A DNA stretch of 64,000 nucleotides from JBNKFV01 sp050289485 (GCA_050289485.1 JBNKFV010000005.1:1-64000), one strand, 5' to 3'. Positions 16,653 through 26,548 are shown, numbered from the stretch's first letter. The notes: generated from the letters alone by a model not told the origin. Made by a program: numbers and translations.

Positions 16653-18040
16653 TTATTCGATGCTCTCAGCGCTCAGGTGCTCGCAACCTTGCGACGCACC
16701 TAAATAACAAGCGCGATAACGATCATGTAACCGTTGCAGAGATTAAAGGACTGGTCGGGCGCAATCTGCACGAAGCCCTCCTAGAGATTGATGCGGTATC
16801 AAAGGCCACTCGATGTGAGCAGCCTTTGTTCAGCACGTCCTTTAATCCTCCTGAAGGTGCCGAAGTCACCGAAGCCCAGTTTGAAGATGCTTTCAATCGC
16901 TTTGAAAGCAAGCTGGGCTTAACCGACCAGCCTCGCGTGGTGGTTTACCACGAGAAGGAGGGGCGCAGGCACGCGCATGTCGTCTGGTCGCGCATAGATG
17001 TTCAAGAAATGAAAGCTATTCGCATGTCACATTTCAAGAACAAATCTATGGAGTTGAGCCGTGAGCTGTATCAGGAACACGGCTGGGATATGCCAAGGGG
17101 AATGGAAAACAAGCAGGAAGCGGATCGATTCAACCTCACGCCAGCCCAATGGAATCAGCTTAAACGGCAGAAGGTTGATCCGAAGGAGCTTCGCGGCCAT
17201 ATCAAAGATGCTTGGCAGGCTTCGGATAATGTATGCAGCTTTTCACACGCGCTCAAAGAGCGTGGGCTATTTCTAGCCAAGGGAGATAAGCGTGGCTTTG
17301 TGCTGATGGATCATACAGAGAAAGTATTTTCGCTATCCAAGTTTGGCGACTTCAAGAGGAAAGAGCTAAAGGCCAAATTGGGTGATCCTGATGGCTTGCC
17401 TTCTGTAGCGATGGCAGCAGTGGAAATTCGCTCGATCTATAACTCAGAAATGAAATCACTGATCAAAGAGCTGAAACAAAAGCAGCGAAACCAAATGCTA
17501 CCGCTAGAAGAAAAGAAGGCATTACTGGTTACTATCCAACGGGCTCAGCGACAAGAACAAAAAGACCAGCATCGAGTAAAACGAAACCTAACTTCAAAGT
17601 CTGTTCGCGAGGGCTTTAAAAAGGGCATTCTTGGCCTGTTCGACAAGGTGACAGGCAAAGAGCGCCGATTAAGGCTGGTGGGGAAGGATAAGCTCACTAA
17701 GCTAAAAGAACGCCATGGCAGTTCGAGGCAAAAACTCGTTTTTGAACATAATCTACAACGAGCCGAGCTACAGAAAGAAATTCAGGCCAAACGAGATGAG
17801 CAGCGTTTAGAGCGTAAAGAGCTGGCGAAACGTATCTTCGATATTCGTTCTCATAATCATGAGCAAAAGCGTGGCACCTTGTCACATAGGTTTGATTCCT
17901 CATCGCTGGATAAATCCAAGCAAAACGAGCTAGACCTGACAAATGATCATGAGGATAGTTATCAGGAAAAACGTAAGAGTGAACGGAAACGGGAGAGGGA
18001 AGAAAATACGCGTAAGAAGGGTAGGTCATTCACTCGCTAG
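16649..18040 (+). CDS. Relaxase / mobilization nuclease (PF03432, MOBP-type)
   Basis: 463 aa. It would nick oriT and pilot the transferred strand. The N-terminal 200 residues are the relaxase domain, with the HxH metal motif at H108 and H110 in GRRHAHVVWSRID and a preceding YHEKEG. The C-terminal half is a long basic, Lys/Arg/Glu-rich helical region. Notably, no tyrosine occurs before Y100, so the usual motif I nucleophile is absent; H17 and H26 in the ATHLNN...DNDHV segment are the obvious alternatives. The start is TTG 16649, overlapping the mobC stop with AAGGAG 11 bases upstream. Confidence 0.9.
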   Translation: MIIRCSQRSGARNLATHLNNKRDNDHVTVAEIKGLVGRNLHEALLEIDAVSKATRCEQPLFSTSFNPPEGAEVTEAQFEDAFNRFESKLGLTDQPRVVVYHEKEGRRHAHVVWSRIDVQEMKAIRMSHFKNKSMELSRELYQEHGWDMPRGMENKQEADRFNLTPAQWNQLKRQKVDPKELRGHIKDAWQASDNVCSFSHALKERGLFLAKGDKRGFVLMDHTEKVFSLSKFGDFKRKELKAKLGDPDGLPSVAMAAVEIRSIYNSEMKSLIKELKQKQRNQMLPLEEKKALLVTIQRAQRQEQKDQHRVKRNLTSKSVREGFKKGILGLFDKVTGKERRLRLVGKDKLTKLKERHGSSRQKLVFEHNLQRAELQKEIQAKRDEQRLERKELAKRIFDIRSHNHEQKRGTLSHRFDSSSLDKSKQNELDLTNDHEDSYQEKRKSERKREREENTRKKGRSFTR

Positions 18041-18208
18041 AAAGTCTATCCTGAAGGCGCTGCACCTAAGTGATTGTTTTTGATCAAGTAGCGTACTTAA
18101 CGTCCATACCTCAATCTAATGTAGAAAAGTCCGAAGTAAAAGCCCCAACAGTCTTGTTGATTCCCCAATTTTCCCTTATTGTCTCAACTGTCTAAGGGTG
18201 GATACACT

Positions 18209-18388
18209 ATGACTGATGAAATTTTGACCTTGAAAGAGGTTGCTGAGTACTTGAAGTTAGCTGAAAAGACAGCTTACAGGCTTGCCGCTGAAGGCAAATT
18301 GCCCGGATTCAAAGTGGGTGGAAGCTGGCGGTTTAAACGTGAAGATGTCCTTCTGTGGATTGAAAAGCAGAAAAACAAAGAGGCTTAA
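18209..18388 (+). CDS. Small helix-turn-helix DNA-binding protein (excisionase family)
   Basis: 59 aa, almost all of it a winged helix-turn-helix: LTLKEVAEYLKLAEKTAYRL, then LPGFKVGGSWRFKREDVLLWI. This is the MerR/excisionase-like helix-turn-helix_17 type. AAGGGTGG precedes the ATG. It lies 39 bases before hsdR and in the same direction; small proteins of this type are often found at the head of restriction-modification operons, so it may control the operon at 18428-25497. A role in excision is less likely this far from the ends. Confidence 0.8.
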   Translation: MTDEILTLKEVAEYLKLAEKTAYRLAAEGKLPGFKVGGSWRFKREDVLLWIEKQKNKEA

Positions 18389-18427
18389 TAATGATAACTA
18401 GCTTCAGAGTTATGTTAGGGAAGTTGT

Positions 18428-21400
18428 ATGACTAAAGAACAACAAATAGAAAATGCTTTGATAGCGAAGCTCCAAGACCTTAAATATACCTATCGCGAAG
18501 ATATACGCGATAAAGCCAGTCTTGAGCAAAACTTCCGCGAAAAGTTTGAAGCCCTTAACCACGTTAAGCTGACTGACTCTGAATTTGCTCGCCTGCGCGA
18601 TGAAATCGTCAATTCAGATGTTTTTGCCGCAGCTAAAACCCTGCGTGAACGCAATACTTTTCAGCGTGAAGATGGCACTCCATTGCAATACACTTTGGTC
18701 AATATCAAAGACTGGTGTAAAAACGAATTCGAAGTAATTAACCAATTACGCATTAATACTGACAACAGTCATCACCGCTACGACGTTATTCTACTAATAA
18801 ACGGCGTTCCCGTGGTTCAGATAGAGCTTAAAACGCTTGGCCTGACGCCACGCCGTGCCATGGAGCAAATTGTCGAATATAAGAATGACGTAGGTAATGG
18901 CTATGCCAATACGCTGCTCTGTTTTATGCAGCTCTTTATTGTCAGTAACCGTGACAACACGCTCTATTTTGCCAACAACCACAATCAGCACTTTAGCTTT
19001 AATGCTGATGAGCGTTTCTTGCCCATTTATCAGCTCGCCAAAGAAGACAATACCAAGATCACCCATCTCGACGATTTTGCCGATAACTTTTTAGCAAAAT
19101 GTACCTTAGGCCAAATGATCAGCCGCTATATGGTACTGGTAGCCAGCGAGCAGAAGCTCATGATTATGCGCCCGTACCAAATCTATGCGGTAAAGGCGAT
19201 TGTCGATTGTATTCATCAGAATCGCGGCAATGGTTATATCTGGCACACAACGGGTAGCGGTAAAACCCTGACATCTTTCAAGGCATCCACTTTATTGAAA
19301 GATAACCCCGACATTGATAAATGTCTTTTTGTGGTAGATCGTAAAGACCTTGACCGTCAGACCCGCGAGGAATTCAATAAGTTTCAAGAAGGCTGTGTTG
19401 AAGAAAACACCAATACGGAAGCCTTAGTTCGCCGCATGTTGTCGGACGATTACGCTGATAAAGTCATCGTTACCACCATACAAAAACTTGGCCTTGCACT
19501 TGATGAAAACAGCAAGCGCAATCAACAGCATAAACAGAACGGCAAGCAAACATACAAAGAACGCCTTGAGCCACTGCGCGATCAAAGGATTGTATTTATT
19601 TTTGATGAGTGTCACCGTTCTCAGTTCGGCGATAACCATCAGGCCATTAAAGCCTTTTTCCCTAAAGTGCAGCTATTCGGCTTTACGGGTACGCCGATCT
19701 TTGAAGATAACGCTACCTACAAGAAAATTGATGGCACAATCGGTTCATACAAAACTACCGAAGATATTTTCCAAAAGCAGTTGCACGCCTACACCATTAC
19801 TAACGCCATTGACGACCGAAATGTATTGCGCTTCCACATCGACTATTTCGGTGAGAAGCCAAAAGACGATACAAGCGATAAAAAGAAAAAGTCAAAACCC
19901 AAACTGCCATCGCCTGAATCTGTTGTTGGAGAAATACTTAAAAAGCACGACTCCGCTACTAACCAAAGGCGATTTAACGCGGTTTTAGCCACAGCCTCTA
20001 TTAATAATGCTATTGAATACTATCAGCTATTCAAACAGGCACAGGCGGAAAAACTGGCCGAAGATGATAGCTATACACCTTTGAATATCGCTTGTGTATT
20101 TTCTCCTCCCGCCGAAGGCAACAAAGATGTACAGCAGTTACAAGAAGATTTAGTTACCGAGAAAGAAGACAACAAAAAAGATCCAGAAGAAAAGAAAAAG
20201 GCACTTAAACAAGCCATTGCTGATTACAACGCGCAATACGGTACAAACCACACGATCAGCGAATTCGACTTGTATTATCAGGACGTGCAGCAACGCATCA
20301 AAGACCAGAAATACAGTAACAAGGATTACCCACATAAAAACAAAATCGACATTGTAATCGTGGTCGATATGTTGCTGACGGGTTTCGATTCCAAATACCT
20401 CAACACTCTGTATGTAGATAAAAACCTCAAGTATCACGGCCTGATACAAGCCTTCTCGCGCACTAACCGTGTGCTAAACGATACGAAGCCATACGGCAAT
20501 GTCTTGGATTTCCGTTATCAGGAAGATGCTGTAAACACCGCGATTGCTCGTTTTTCAGGGCAAGATAAAGACCGAGCCAAAGAAATCTGGCTGGTTGACC
20601 CTGCGCCACAGGTTATCGAAAAGTTAGACAGCGCAGTGAGCGATCTAGAGAAGTTCATGGACTCGCAAGGGCTAGCTTGCACTCCTGATAACGTAAATAA
20701 CCTCAAAGGTGATGCCGCCAGAAGCGAATTTATAAACCGTTTCAAAGAAGTGCAGCGCTTAAAAACCCAACTCGATCAATATACCGACCTAAATGAAGAA
20801 CAGGTAGAAAGCGTTAATACATTGCTACCCGAAGAGCAATTGCGCGGCTTCCGTGGAATGTATCTGGAAACGGCGCAACGCTTGAAAGCGCAACAAGCCA
20901 AAGCCAGTGATGACCCAGATGATCCAGTGCAACAATTGGAGTTTGAATTGGTGTTGTTTGCTTCTGCCGTCATTGATTACGACTACATCATGGGTCTGAT
21001 TGCTAAATCTACGGATGACGACAAACCCAGTAAGCACAAAATGAGTCGCCAACAACTGATCGATTTGATTAGCTCTAGCGCCAATTTGATGGATGAGCGC
21101 GATGATATTGTTGACTACATCAACAGTCTGCCGACCGACCAAAGCCTGAATGAAAAAGCTATTCGTGAAGGATATCAAAAGTTCAAATCCGAAAAATCCG
21201 CAAAGGAACTCGCTGCCATTGCAGATAAACACAATATCACGCACGAAGCCTTGCAAACGTTCATAGATAACATTTTAGATCGAATGATATTCGATGGTGA
21301 ACAGCTCAGCGAATTATTAGAGTCATTAGATCTAGGCTGGAAAGCGCGAACACAAGCTGAGCTTGCGTTGATGGAAGAGTTGGTGCCCTTGCTTAATAAG

Positions 21401-21445
21401 CTTGCTCAAGGGCGTGAGATTTCGGGGTTAGCGGCGTATGAGTAA
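18428..21445 (+). CDS. hsdR: Type I restriction enzyme, R (motor and endonuclease) subunit
   Basis: 1005 aa, near the size of EcoR124I HsdR. The N-terminal nuclease has D119, E133 and K135 (YDVILL...QIELKT), the D-x13-ExK spacing of that enzyme. The SF2 translocase follows with Walker A TTGSGKT (about 274-280), the DECH box FIFDECHRSQ (about 391) and FTGTPI. Motif VI is visible as LIQAFSRTNR. The C-terminal part is helical and binds the methylase core. It cleaves unmodified DNA after ATP-driven translocation. First gene of a tightly overlapped operon: 8 bases overlap with hsdS. Confidence 0.96.
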   Translation: MTKEQQIENALIAKLQDLKYTYREDIRDKASLEQNFREKFEALNHVKLTDSEFARLRDEIVNSDVFAAAKTLRERNTFQREDGTPLQYTLVNIKDWCKNEFEVINQLRINTDNSHHRYDVILLINGVPVVQIELKTLGLTPRRAMEQIVEYKNDVGNGYANTLLCFMQLFIVSNRDNTLYFANNHNQHFSFNADERFLPIYQLAKEDNTKITHLDDFADNFLAKCTLGQMISRYMVLVASEQKLMIMRPYQIYAVKAIVDCIHQNRGNGYIWHTTGSGKTLTSFKASTLLKDNPDIDKCLFVVDRKDLDRQTREEFNKFQEGCVEENTNTEALVRRMLSDDYADKVIVTTIQKLGLALDENSKRNQQHKQNGKQTYKERLEPLRDQRIVFIFDECHRSQFGDNHQAIKAFFPKVQLFGFTGTPIFEDNATYKKIDGTIGSYKTTEDIFQKQLHAYTITNAIDDRNVLRFHIDYFGEKPKDDTSDKKKKSKPKLPSPESVVGEILKKHDSATNQRRFNAVLATASINNAIEYYQLFKQAQAEKLAEDDSYTPLNIACVFSPPAEGNKDVQQLQEDLVTEKEDNKKDPEEKKKALKQAIADYNAQYGTNHTISEFDLYYQDVQQRIKDQKYSNKDYPHKNKIDIVIVVDMLLTGFDSKYLNTLYVDKNLKYHGLIQAFSRTNRVLNDTKPYGNVLDFRYQEDAVNTAIARFSGQDKDRAKEIWLVDPAPQVIEKLDSAVSDLEKFMDSQGLACTPDNVNNLKGDAARSEFINRFKEVQRLKTQLDQYTDLNEEQVESVNTLLPEEQLRGFRGMYLETAQRLKAQQAKASDDPDDPVQQLEFELVLFASAVIDYDYIMGLIAKSTDDDKPSKHKMSRQQLIDLISSSANLMDERDDIVDYINSLPTDQSLNEKAIREGYQKFKSEKSAKELAAIADKHNITHEALQTFIDNILDRMIFDGEQLSELLESLDLGWKARTQAELALMEELVPLLNKLAQGREISGLAAYE

Positions 21446-22673
21446 GAAGATGAAAAAAGGATTGATGCCAGTGCTCCGTTTTCCTGAGTTTCGGGGGGTG
21501 GGAGCATGGAGAACAACAAAGCTTATTGATGTTGCAGATAAAAATGTTAAGTGGAGCTTTATTGGTGGTCCTTTTGGTTCCAACTTAAAATCATCTGACT
21601 ATACTCCAGAAGGAGTAAGGGTTATCCAGCTCCAAAATATTGGTGATGCTGAATTTAAGGATGATTACAAGATATTTACCTCTGAAGAAAAAGCTAATGA
21701 GCTTCTAAGTAACAATATTTATCCCGGAGATATTATTTTATCTAAGATGGGTGATCCCGTGGGAAGGGCATGTTTAATACCGGCCACTCACTCGCGTTAT
21801 TTAATGTGTTCGGATGGGATAAGGATAGTTGTAGATAAAAATGAGTTCAGTAAATATTTTATTTATATCCTAATTAACTCTGATTGGTTTAGAGCATCGG
21901 TAGAAGCGAGCGCTACAGGCTCCACAAGAAAGCGTATAGGTTTAGATGTTCTAAAAAAATTGCCTTTTGTCGTTCCTGAAAAAATAGAAGAACAAGAAAA
22001 AATAGCCGATTGTCTGGCTTCTTTAGATGAGCTAATCGCTGCGCATACTAAAAAGCACAAAGAACTCCAATCCTATAAAAAGGGATTGCTGCAAAACCTC
22101 TTCCCCGCCGAAGGTAAAACCGTTCCTGCGCTACGTTTTCAAGAATTCGAGAATACAGGGGGATGGTCTATAAAACCCATGAAGAAGCTATTTAAGGTGG
22201 GGAACGGTAAAGATCATAAGCATTTGGCAAGCGGTGATATACCTGTTTATGGCTCCGGTGGTTACATGCGATCAGTTGATGACTACCTATATGATGGGGA
22301 AAGTGCTTGCATTGGAAGAAAAGGTACTATTGATAGACCTATCTTTCTCTCTGGAAAATTTTGGACTGTGGATACTCTTTTCTATACGCATTCTTTTGTG
22401 GGCTGCATACCAAAATTCATCTATTTGCTTTTTCAGAATATCGATTGGCGCAGCCAAAATGAAGCAGGCGGCGTCCCTAGTCTTTCAAAGACAAATATAG
22501 AAAAAATCGAAGTTGCTGTTCCAAATTTGGAAGAGCAAAGAAAAATCAGTGACTGTATCTTTTCGGTTGATGATTTAATGGCTGTTCAAGAAGAAAATAT
22601 TAAGAAGCTTAAGTCGCATAAAAAGGGATTGATGCAAAAGCTTTTCCCTTCCGTGGATGAGGTTGGGGCATGA
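21438..22673 (+). CDS. hsdS: Type I restriction-modification specificity subunit
   Basis: 411 aa with two target recognition domains. Each half ends in the conserved helical spacer repeat (EEQEKIADCLASLDELIAAHTKK region and EEQRKISDCIFSVDDLMAVQEEN region) followed by YKKGLLQNLFP or HKKGLMQKLFP. It sets the recognition sequence, which cannot be read from the protein. More A+T-rich target domains than spacers are usual for this gene. The start overlaps hsdR and the stop overlaps the PrrC-like gene (ATGA). Confidence 0.95.
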   Translation: MSKKMKKGLMPVLRFPEFRGVGAWRTTKLIDVADKNVKWSFIGGPFGSNLKSSDYTPEGVRVIQLQNIGDAEFKDDYKIFTSEEKANELLSNNIYPGDIILSKMGDPVGRACLIPATHSRYLMCSDGIRIVVDKNEFSKYFIYILINSDWFRASVEASATGSTRKRIGLDVLKKLPFVVPEKIEEQEKIADCLASLDELIAAHTKKHKELQSYKKGLLQNLFPAEGKTVPALRFQEFENTGGWSIKPMKKLFKVGNGKDHKHLASGDIPVYGSGGYMRSVDDYLYDGESACIGRKGTIDRPIFLSGKFWTVDTLFYTHSFVGCIPKFIYLLFQNIDWRSQNEAGGVPSLSKTNIEKIEVAVPNLEEQRKISDCIFSVDDLMAVQEENIKKLKSHKKGLMQKLFPSVDEVGA

Positions 22674-23854
22674 CTGGTATTCGCACCTATCAAAACTTAA
22701 GAGGACTTGTTACTCGCCTGCGAGATGACTTAAATGACAAAGAGCTTGTTCTTCTCTATGCGTACAATCGAACGGGGAAAACTAGGCTGTCGATGGATTT
22801 CAAAGATCGTGGAAAGCGTAATAACGGTGGTAATCCTGACACACTCTATTTTAATGCATTCACTGAAGACTTATTTACATGGGAAAACGACTTAGAAAAC
22901 GATACCTCTCGCGGACTAAAAGTAAATCAATTTTCTAAGTTTTTCGATGGTTTCACTAATTTAGGACTTGAACCAACTATCGATGAGTATCTCAGTCGAT
23001 ATGCTGATTTCGGATTTGATTTTGAATACAAAGAAGTTCAGCAAGGGAATGAAACCTTTACAAAACCCCATTTCGTAAAATTCAGCAAAGACGGTGAAGA
23101 AAATATAAAAATATCCAGAGGTGAAGAAAGCATTTTCATCTGGTGTCTATTTATGGCCATCTGCGAGCGGGTGCTTGATGGTCAAGAATCGTATCAATGG
23201 GTTAAGTATATTTACATTGACGATCCCGTCTCATCACTTGACGACAACAACGCAATTTCCGTTGCTTGTGATCTGGCTAAACTTCTCCGCAGAGCGACTA
23301 GCCGTAAGAATGATGATGGCACGCTTAACCCCATGAAAATCGTGGTCTCTTCGCATCATTCGCTATTTTTCAATGTCATGTGTAATGAGATAGGAAGAGC
23401 GAAAGAGAATGAGCCAAAGGTTAGACACAAACGATATTTTCTTCATCGCCCTAACAGTGATAATCGCTACACACTTCGTGCCACCGAAGACACGCCATAC
23501 TTTCATCATGTAGCAACGCTTTCAGAGCTACAAAAAGCCGCTGATCCTGATAACGGTACGCTTTATACATTCCACTTCAATGCCCTGCGCAGCATTATGG
23601 AGAAGACGGCTGCTTTTTTCGGTCATGCCGATATCAGCTTCTGCCTAAAAGCTATTGACGACGATGAAAACAGCGCATTATTTAACCGCGCGCTCAATCT
23701 TTTGAGTCATGGGAAGTACGCTATTCATGAGCCAACTCCCATGGGCGAAGACAATCAGGATTTATTCCGGCAAATCCTAAGAGAGTTTGTGACCAGTTTT
23801 AAATTCTATCTGCCGGAAATACTAAGCGAGAATACTAGAAGGGCAACACCATGA
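22670..23854 (+). CDS. PrrC-like anticodon nuclease (ABC-type ATPase plus nuclease domain)
   Basis: 394 aa, against 396 for E. coli PrrC. The N-terminal ATPase has Walker A AYNRTGKT (31-38), an ABC signature-like SRGEE (149-153), Walker B YIYIDDPVSSL (180-190) and an H-loop VVSSHH (225-230). The C-terminal 110 residues carry R307 and E311 (LRSIME) and H347 (LLSHGKY), corresponding to the R-x3-E...H triad of PrrC and RloC nucleases, though E-to-H is 36 residues here and 32 in PrrC. PrrC is normally silenced by a type IC restriction complex and cuts tRNA when a phage disables it. Position between hsdS and hsdM, with 4-base overlaps on both sides, fits that design. tRNA target unknown. Confidence 0.8.
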   Translation: MTGIRTYQNLRGLVTRLRDDLNDKELVLLYAYNRTGKTRLSMDFKDRGKRNNGGNPDTLYFNAFTEDLFTWENDLENDTSRGLKVNQFSKFFDGFTNLGLEPTIDEYLSRYADFGFDFEYKEVQQGNETFTKPHFVKFSKDGEENIKISRGEESIFIWCLFMAICERVLDGQESYQWVKYIYIDDPVSSLDDNNAISVACDLAKLLRRATSRKNDDGTLNPMKIVVSSHHSLFFNVMCNEIGRAKENEPKVRHKRYFLHRPNSDNRYTLRATEDTPYFHHVATLSELQKAADPDNGTLYTFHFNALRSIMEKTAAFFGHADISFCLKAIDDDENSALFNRALNLLSHGKYAIHEPTPMGEDNQDLFRQILREFVTSFKFYLPEILSENTRRATP

Positions 23855-25497
23855 CAGAGCAACAATTAAAAGACTTAGGTAAAACCCTATGGGACATCGC
23901 CGATAATTTGCGCGGCGCAATGAACGCGGATGATTTTCGCGATTACATGCTGTCCTTCCTGTTTTTGCGCTATTTGTCAGACAATTATGAGGCCGCAGCC
24001 AAGAAAGAGCTGGGCTCAGATTATCCTGATCTTCCGCAAGATGTGCTAAGAGCATCAGGTGCTGCTAGCCAGTTGCAGGTTTGGTATGAAGAAAACCCTG
24101 ATGATGTTGTCGCTTTTGAAAAACAAATGCGCCGTAAGGTGCATTATGTAATCGAGCCAGCACATTTATGGAGCGGTATAGCAGAACTTGCCAGAACGCA
24201 GCATGACGATCTCTTGCTAACTTTGCAGCAGGGCTTTAAATACATCGAGAATAAGTCGTTTGAAAACAGCTTTCAGGGCTTGTTCTCAGAGATCAATCTG
24301 GATTCAGAAAAGCTGGGTAAAAACTACAGCCTACGTAATGCCAAGCTTTGCACAATCATCACCAAAATCGCCGAAGGGATTGCAGGGTTTTCAACGGATA
24401 GTGACACTCTTGGCGACGCTTATGAGTACCTGATCGGTCAGTTCGCAGCGGGCTCAGGTAAGAAGGCTGGTGAGTTTTATACACCTCAACAAATCTCAAC
24501 CATATTGTCCGAGATCGTATCGCTGGATAGTCAGGAGCCTGCAACAGGTAAGAAAAAGAAACTGAATAACGTATTGGATTTTGCTTGTGGTTCCGGTTCG
24601 CTTCTGCTGAATGTCCGAAAAAAGCTAAAAGATGCCGGTGGCAGTGTTGGGCGTATCTATGGTCAAGAGAAGAATATCACAACCTATAACCTTGCTCGTA
24701 TGAATATGCTTCTTCATGGGATTAAGGATTCTGAGTTTGAAATTCATCATGGAGATTCACTTCTCAATGACTGGGATTTACTCAATGAAATGAATCCCGC
24801 TAAAAAGCTTAAATGTGATGCCGTTGTTGCTAACCCACCATTTAGCTATCGCTGGGAGCCAACAGAAGCTCTAGGCGAAGATTTTCGATTTAAGAGTCAT
24901 GGGTTAGCCCCGAAATCGGCAGCAGATTTTGCTTTCTTACTGCACGGTTTTCACTTTCTTGGTGACGAAGGCACTATGGCTATTATCTTGCCCCATGGTG
25001 TGTTGTTCCGTGGAGGAGCGGAAGCTCGAATCCGTACCAAGCTCTTAAAAGACAATAATATTGATACAGTAATTGGCTTGCCTGCTAACTTGTTTTTCTC
25101 AACAGGTATTCCGGTATGTATTCTTGTGTTGAAGAAGTGTAAGAAGCCTGATGACGTGCTTTTCATCAATGCAAGTGATGAAGAGCATTTTGAAAAAGGA
25201 AAGCGCCAAAACCGCCTCTTGCCGGAGCATATCCATAAAATTATCGATACTTACCAATTCCGTAAGGAAGAGGAACGTTACGCTCGTCGAGTATCGATGG
25301 AAGAAATCGAGAAGAACGACTTCAATCTCAATATTTCACGGTATGTGAGTACTGCCAAGCCGGAAGAAAAGGTTGATTTGCATGTTGTTAATCAAGAACT
25401 CGTTAGTATAGAAAAGGATATTGTTGCTGCGACGGCTAAACATAACAAATTTTTAGAAGAGCTTGGTTTGCCGCTATTGCCTCTCGCAGAGAACTAA
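23851..25497 (+). CDS. hsdM: Type I restriction-modification DNA methyltransferase subunit
   Basis: 548 aa N6-adenine methyltransferase. The N-terminal helical domain (LWDIADNLRGAMNADDFRDYMLSF region) is typical of HsdM. The SAM-binding motif I is FACGSGSLL (about 243-251) and the catalytic motif IV is NPPF (about 328-331). It modifies the host recognition sites with HsdS and forms the core on which HsdR acts. The start overlaps the PrrC-like gene by 4 bases. Having hsdM last and hsdR first is the reverse of the EcoprrI order (M-S-prrC-R). Confidence 0.95.
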   Translation: MTEQQLKDLGKTLWDIADNLRGAMNADDFRDYMLSFLFLRYLSDNYEAAAKKELGSDYPDLPQDVLRASGAASQLQVWYEENPDDVVAFEKQMRRKVHYVIEPAHLWSGIAELARTQHDDLLLTLQQGFKYIENKSFENSFQGLFSEINLDSEKLGKNYSLRNAKLCTIITKIAEGIAGFSTDSDTLGDAYEYLIGQFAAGSGKKAGEFYTPQQISTILSEIVSLDSQEPATGKKKKLNNVLDFACGSGSLLLNVRKKLKDAGGSVGRIYGQEKNITTYNLARMNMLLHGIKDSEFEIHHGDSLLNDWDLLNEMNPAKKLKCDAVVANPPFSYRWEPTEALGEDFRFKSHGLAPKSAADFAFLLHGFHFLGDEGTMAIILPHGVLFRGGAEARIRTKLLKDNNIDTVIGLPANLFFSTGIPVCILVLKKCKKPDDVLFINASDEEHFEKGKRQNRLLPEHIHKIIDTYQFRKEEERYARRVSMEEIEKNDFNLNISRYVSTAKPEEKVDLHVVNQELVSIEKDIVAATAKHNKFLEELGLPLLPLAEN

Positions 25498-25508
25498 AAG
25501 GATTTGAA

Positions 25509-26534
25509 ATGCCCCTGTACCAAATTACAAATGACACTCTTTTAGAATTACCTTCTACTTCCTTTCAGCAGGAAAGCTTATGGGAACGTCGTGACTTACA
25601 GCGCCTTTTGAAGGCAAATATTCAGGCTGTGGATGAGAACGTTATGGTTATCGCTGAAGAATTTGGCGATTGGAGCGAGAGTGGCAGAAGAATTGATCTT
25701 TTAGCTATTGATAGAGATGCTAATTTGGTAGTCATAGAACTTAAACGCACAGATGACGGCGGACATATGGAGTTGCAGGCCATTCGTTACGCTGCGATGG
25801 TTGCTAATATGACATGGGATCAAGCTAAGTTTGCTTTCCAGAAATATCTTTCAGAAAACCAAATTGATGCGGACGCAGAGTCTCGGCTTTGTGAGTTTTT
25901 GGGTTGGTCAAGCCCAAGAGAAGATGACTTTGCTCAGAGCGTTAGAATTGTTTTAGCCTCCGCCAATTTTTCAAAAGAGATAACTACGTCGGTCTTATGG
26001 TTGAATGAGCGCGACTTGGATATCAGTTGCGTAAGGCTATCTCTGCACAAAATTGATGATAAGTTGGTACTAAGTGCCGACCAGATCATTCCTCTGCCTG
26101 AAGCGGAAAGCTATCAAATTGAAGTTAAGCAGAAGCGTCGTGAAGAACGGGTCTCACGGAGTGAGAAAAAAGATCGATCGCTATTTTCAATTTCTTTTTC
26201 AGGAGAGCCCTTCGAGGAAGACTTTAAAAAATCTGATATTGCTTACTGCACGATTATGCTCTTGCAGGGCAAGAACCTCATTAATAAGGAAGTTTTCGAA
26301 TTTTTGAGAGAAGATACTTCATGTAGTTTCAAACTACTGAAACTATTAGATGAAATGACGGATACTGAGAAACGATATTCGAAGTATCGTTTTAACAAAG
26401 AGCCTGAGATGACTTTTGACGGGGCTGGTTATTATATCGCTCGAAATTGGGGTGTTAATAATGTTCAGAAATTTATCGATAAAATGGAATCTCGTTTTCC
26501 TGAGATATCCTACTCCTCAACAGCTCAAGAATAA
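25509..26534 (+). CDS. NucS-like PD-(D/E)xK nuclease-domain protein
   Basis: 341 aa. Residues 45-100 form a PD-(D/E)xK fold: D63 (RRIDLLAID), E77 and K79 (VVIELKRT), then Q90 and Y94 (ELQAIRYAAM), the QxxxY motif of NucS/RecB-like nucleases. The C-terminal 200 residues have no family I recognise. It starts 11 bases after hsdM with AAAAGGATTTGAA in front, so it is probably transcribed with the restriction operon and could be an extra effector or a DNA-repair cargo. A plain DUF91-type annotation is the conservative reading. Confidence 0.75.
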   Translation: MPLYQITNDTLLELPSTSFQQESLWERRDLQRLLKANIQAVDENVMVIAEEFGDWSESGRRIDLLAIDRDANLVVIELKRTDDGGHMELQAIRYAAMVANMTWDQAKFAFQKYLSENQIDADAESRLCEFLGWSSPREDDFAQSVRIVLASANFSKEITTSVLWLNERDLDISCVRLSLHKIDDKLVLSADQIIPLPEAESYQIEVKQKRREERVSRSEKKDRSLFSISFSGEPFEEDFKKSDIAYCTIMLLQGKNLINKEVFEFLREDTSCSFKLLKLLDEMTDTEKRYSKYRFNKEPEMTFDGAGYYIARNWGVNNVQKFIDKMESRFPEISYSSTAQE

Positions 26535-26548
26535 TGGATGCCTAGGCA

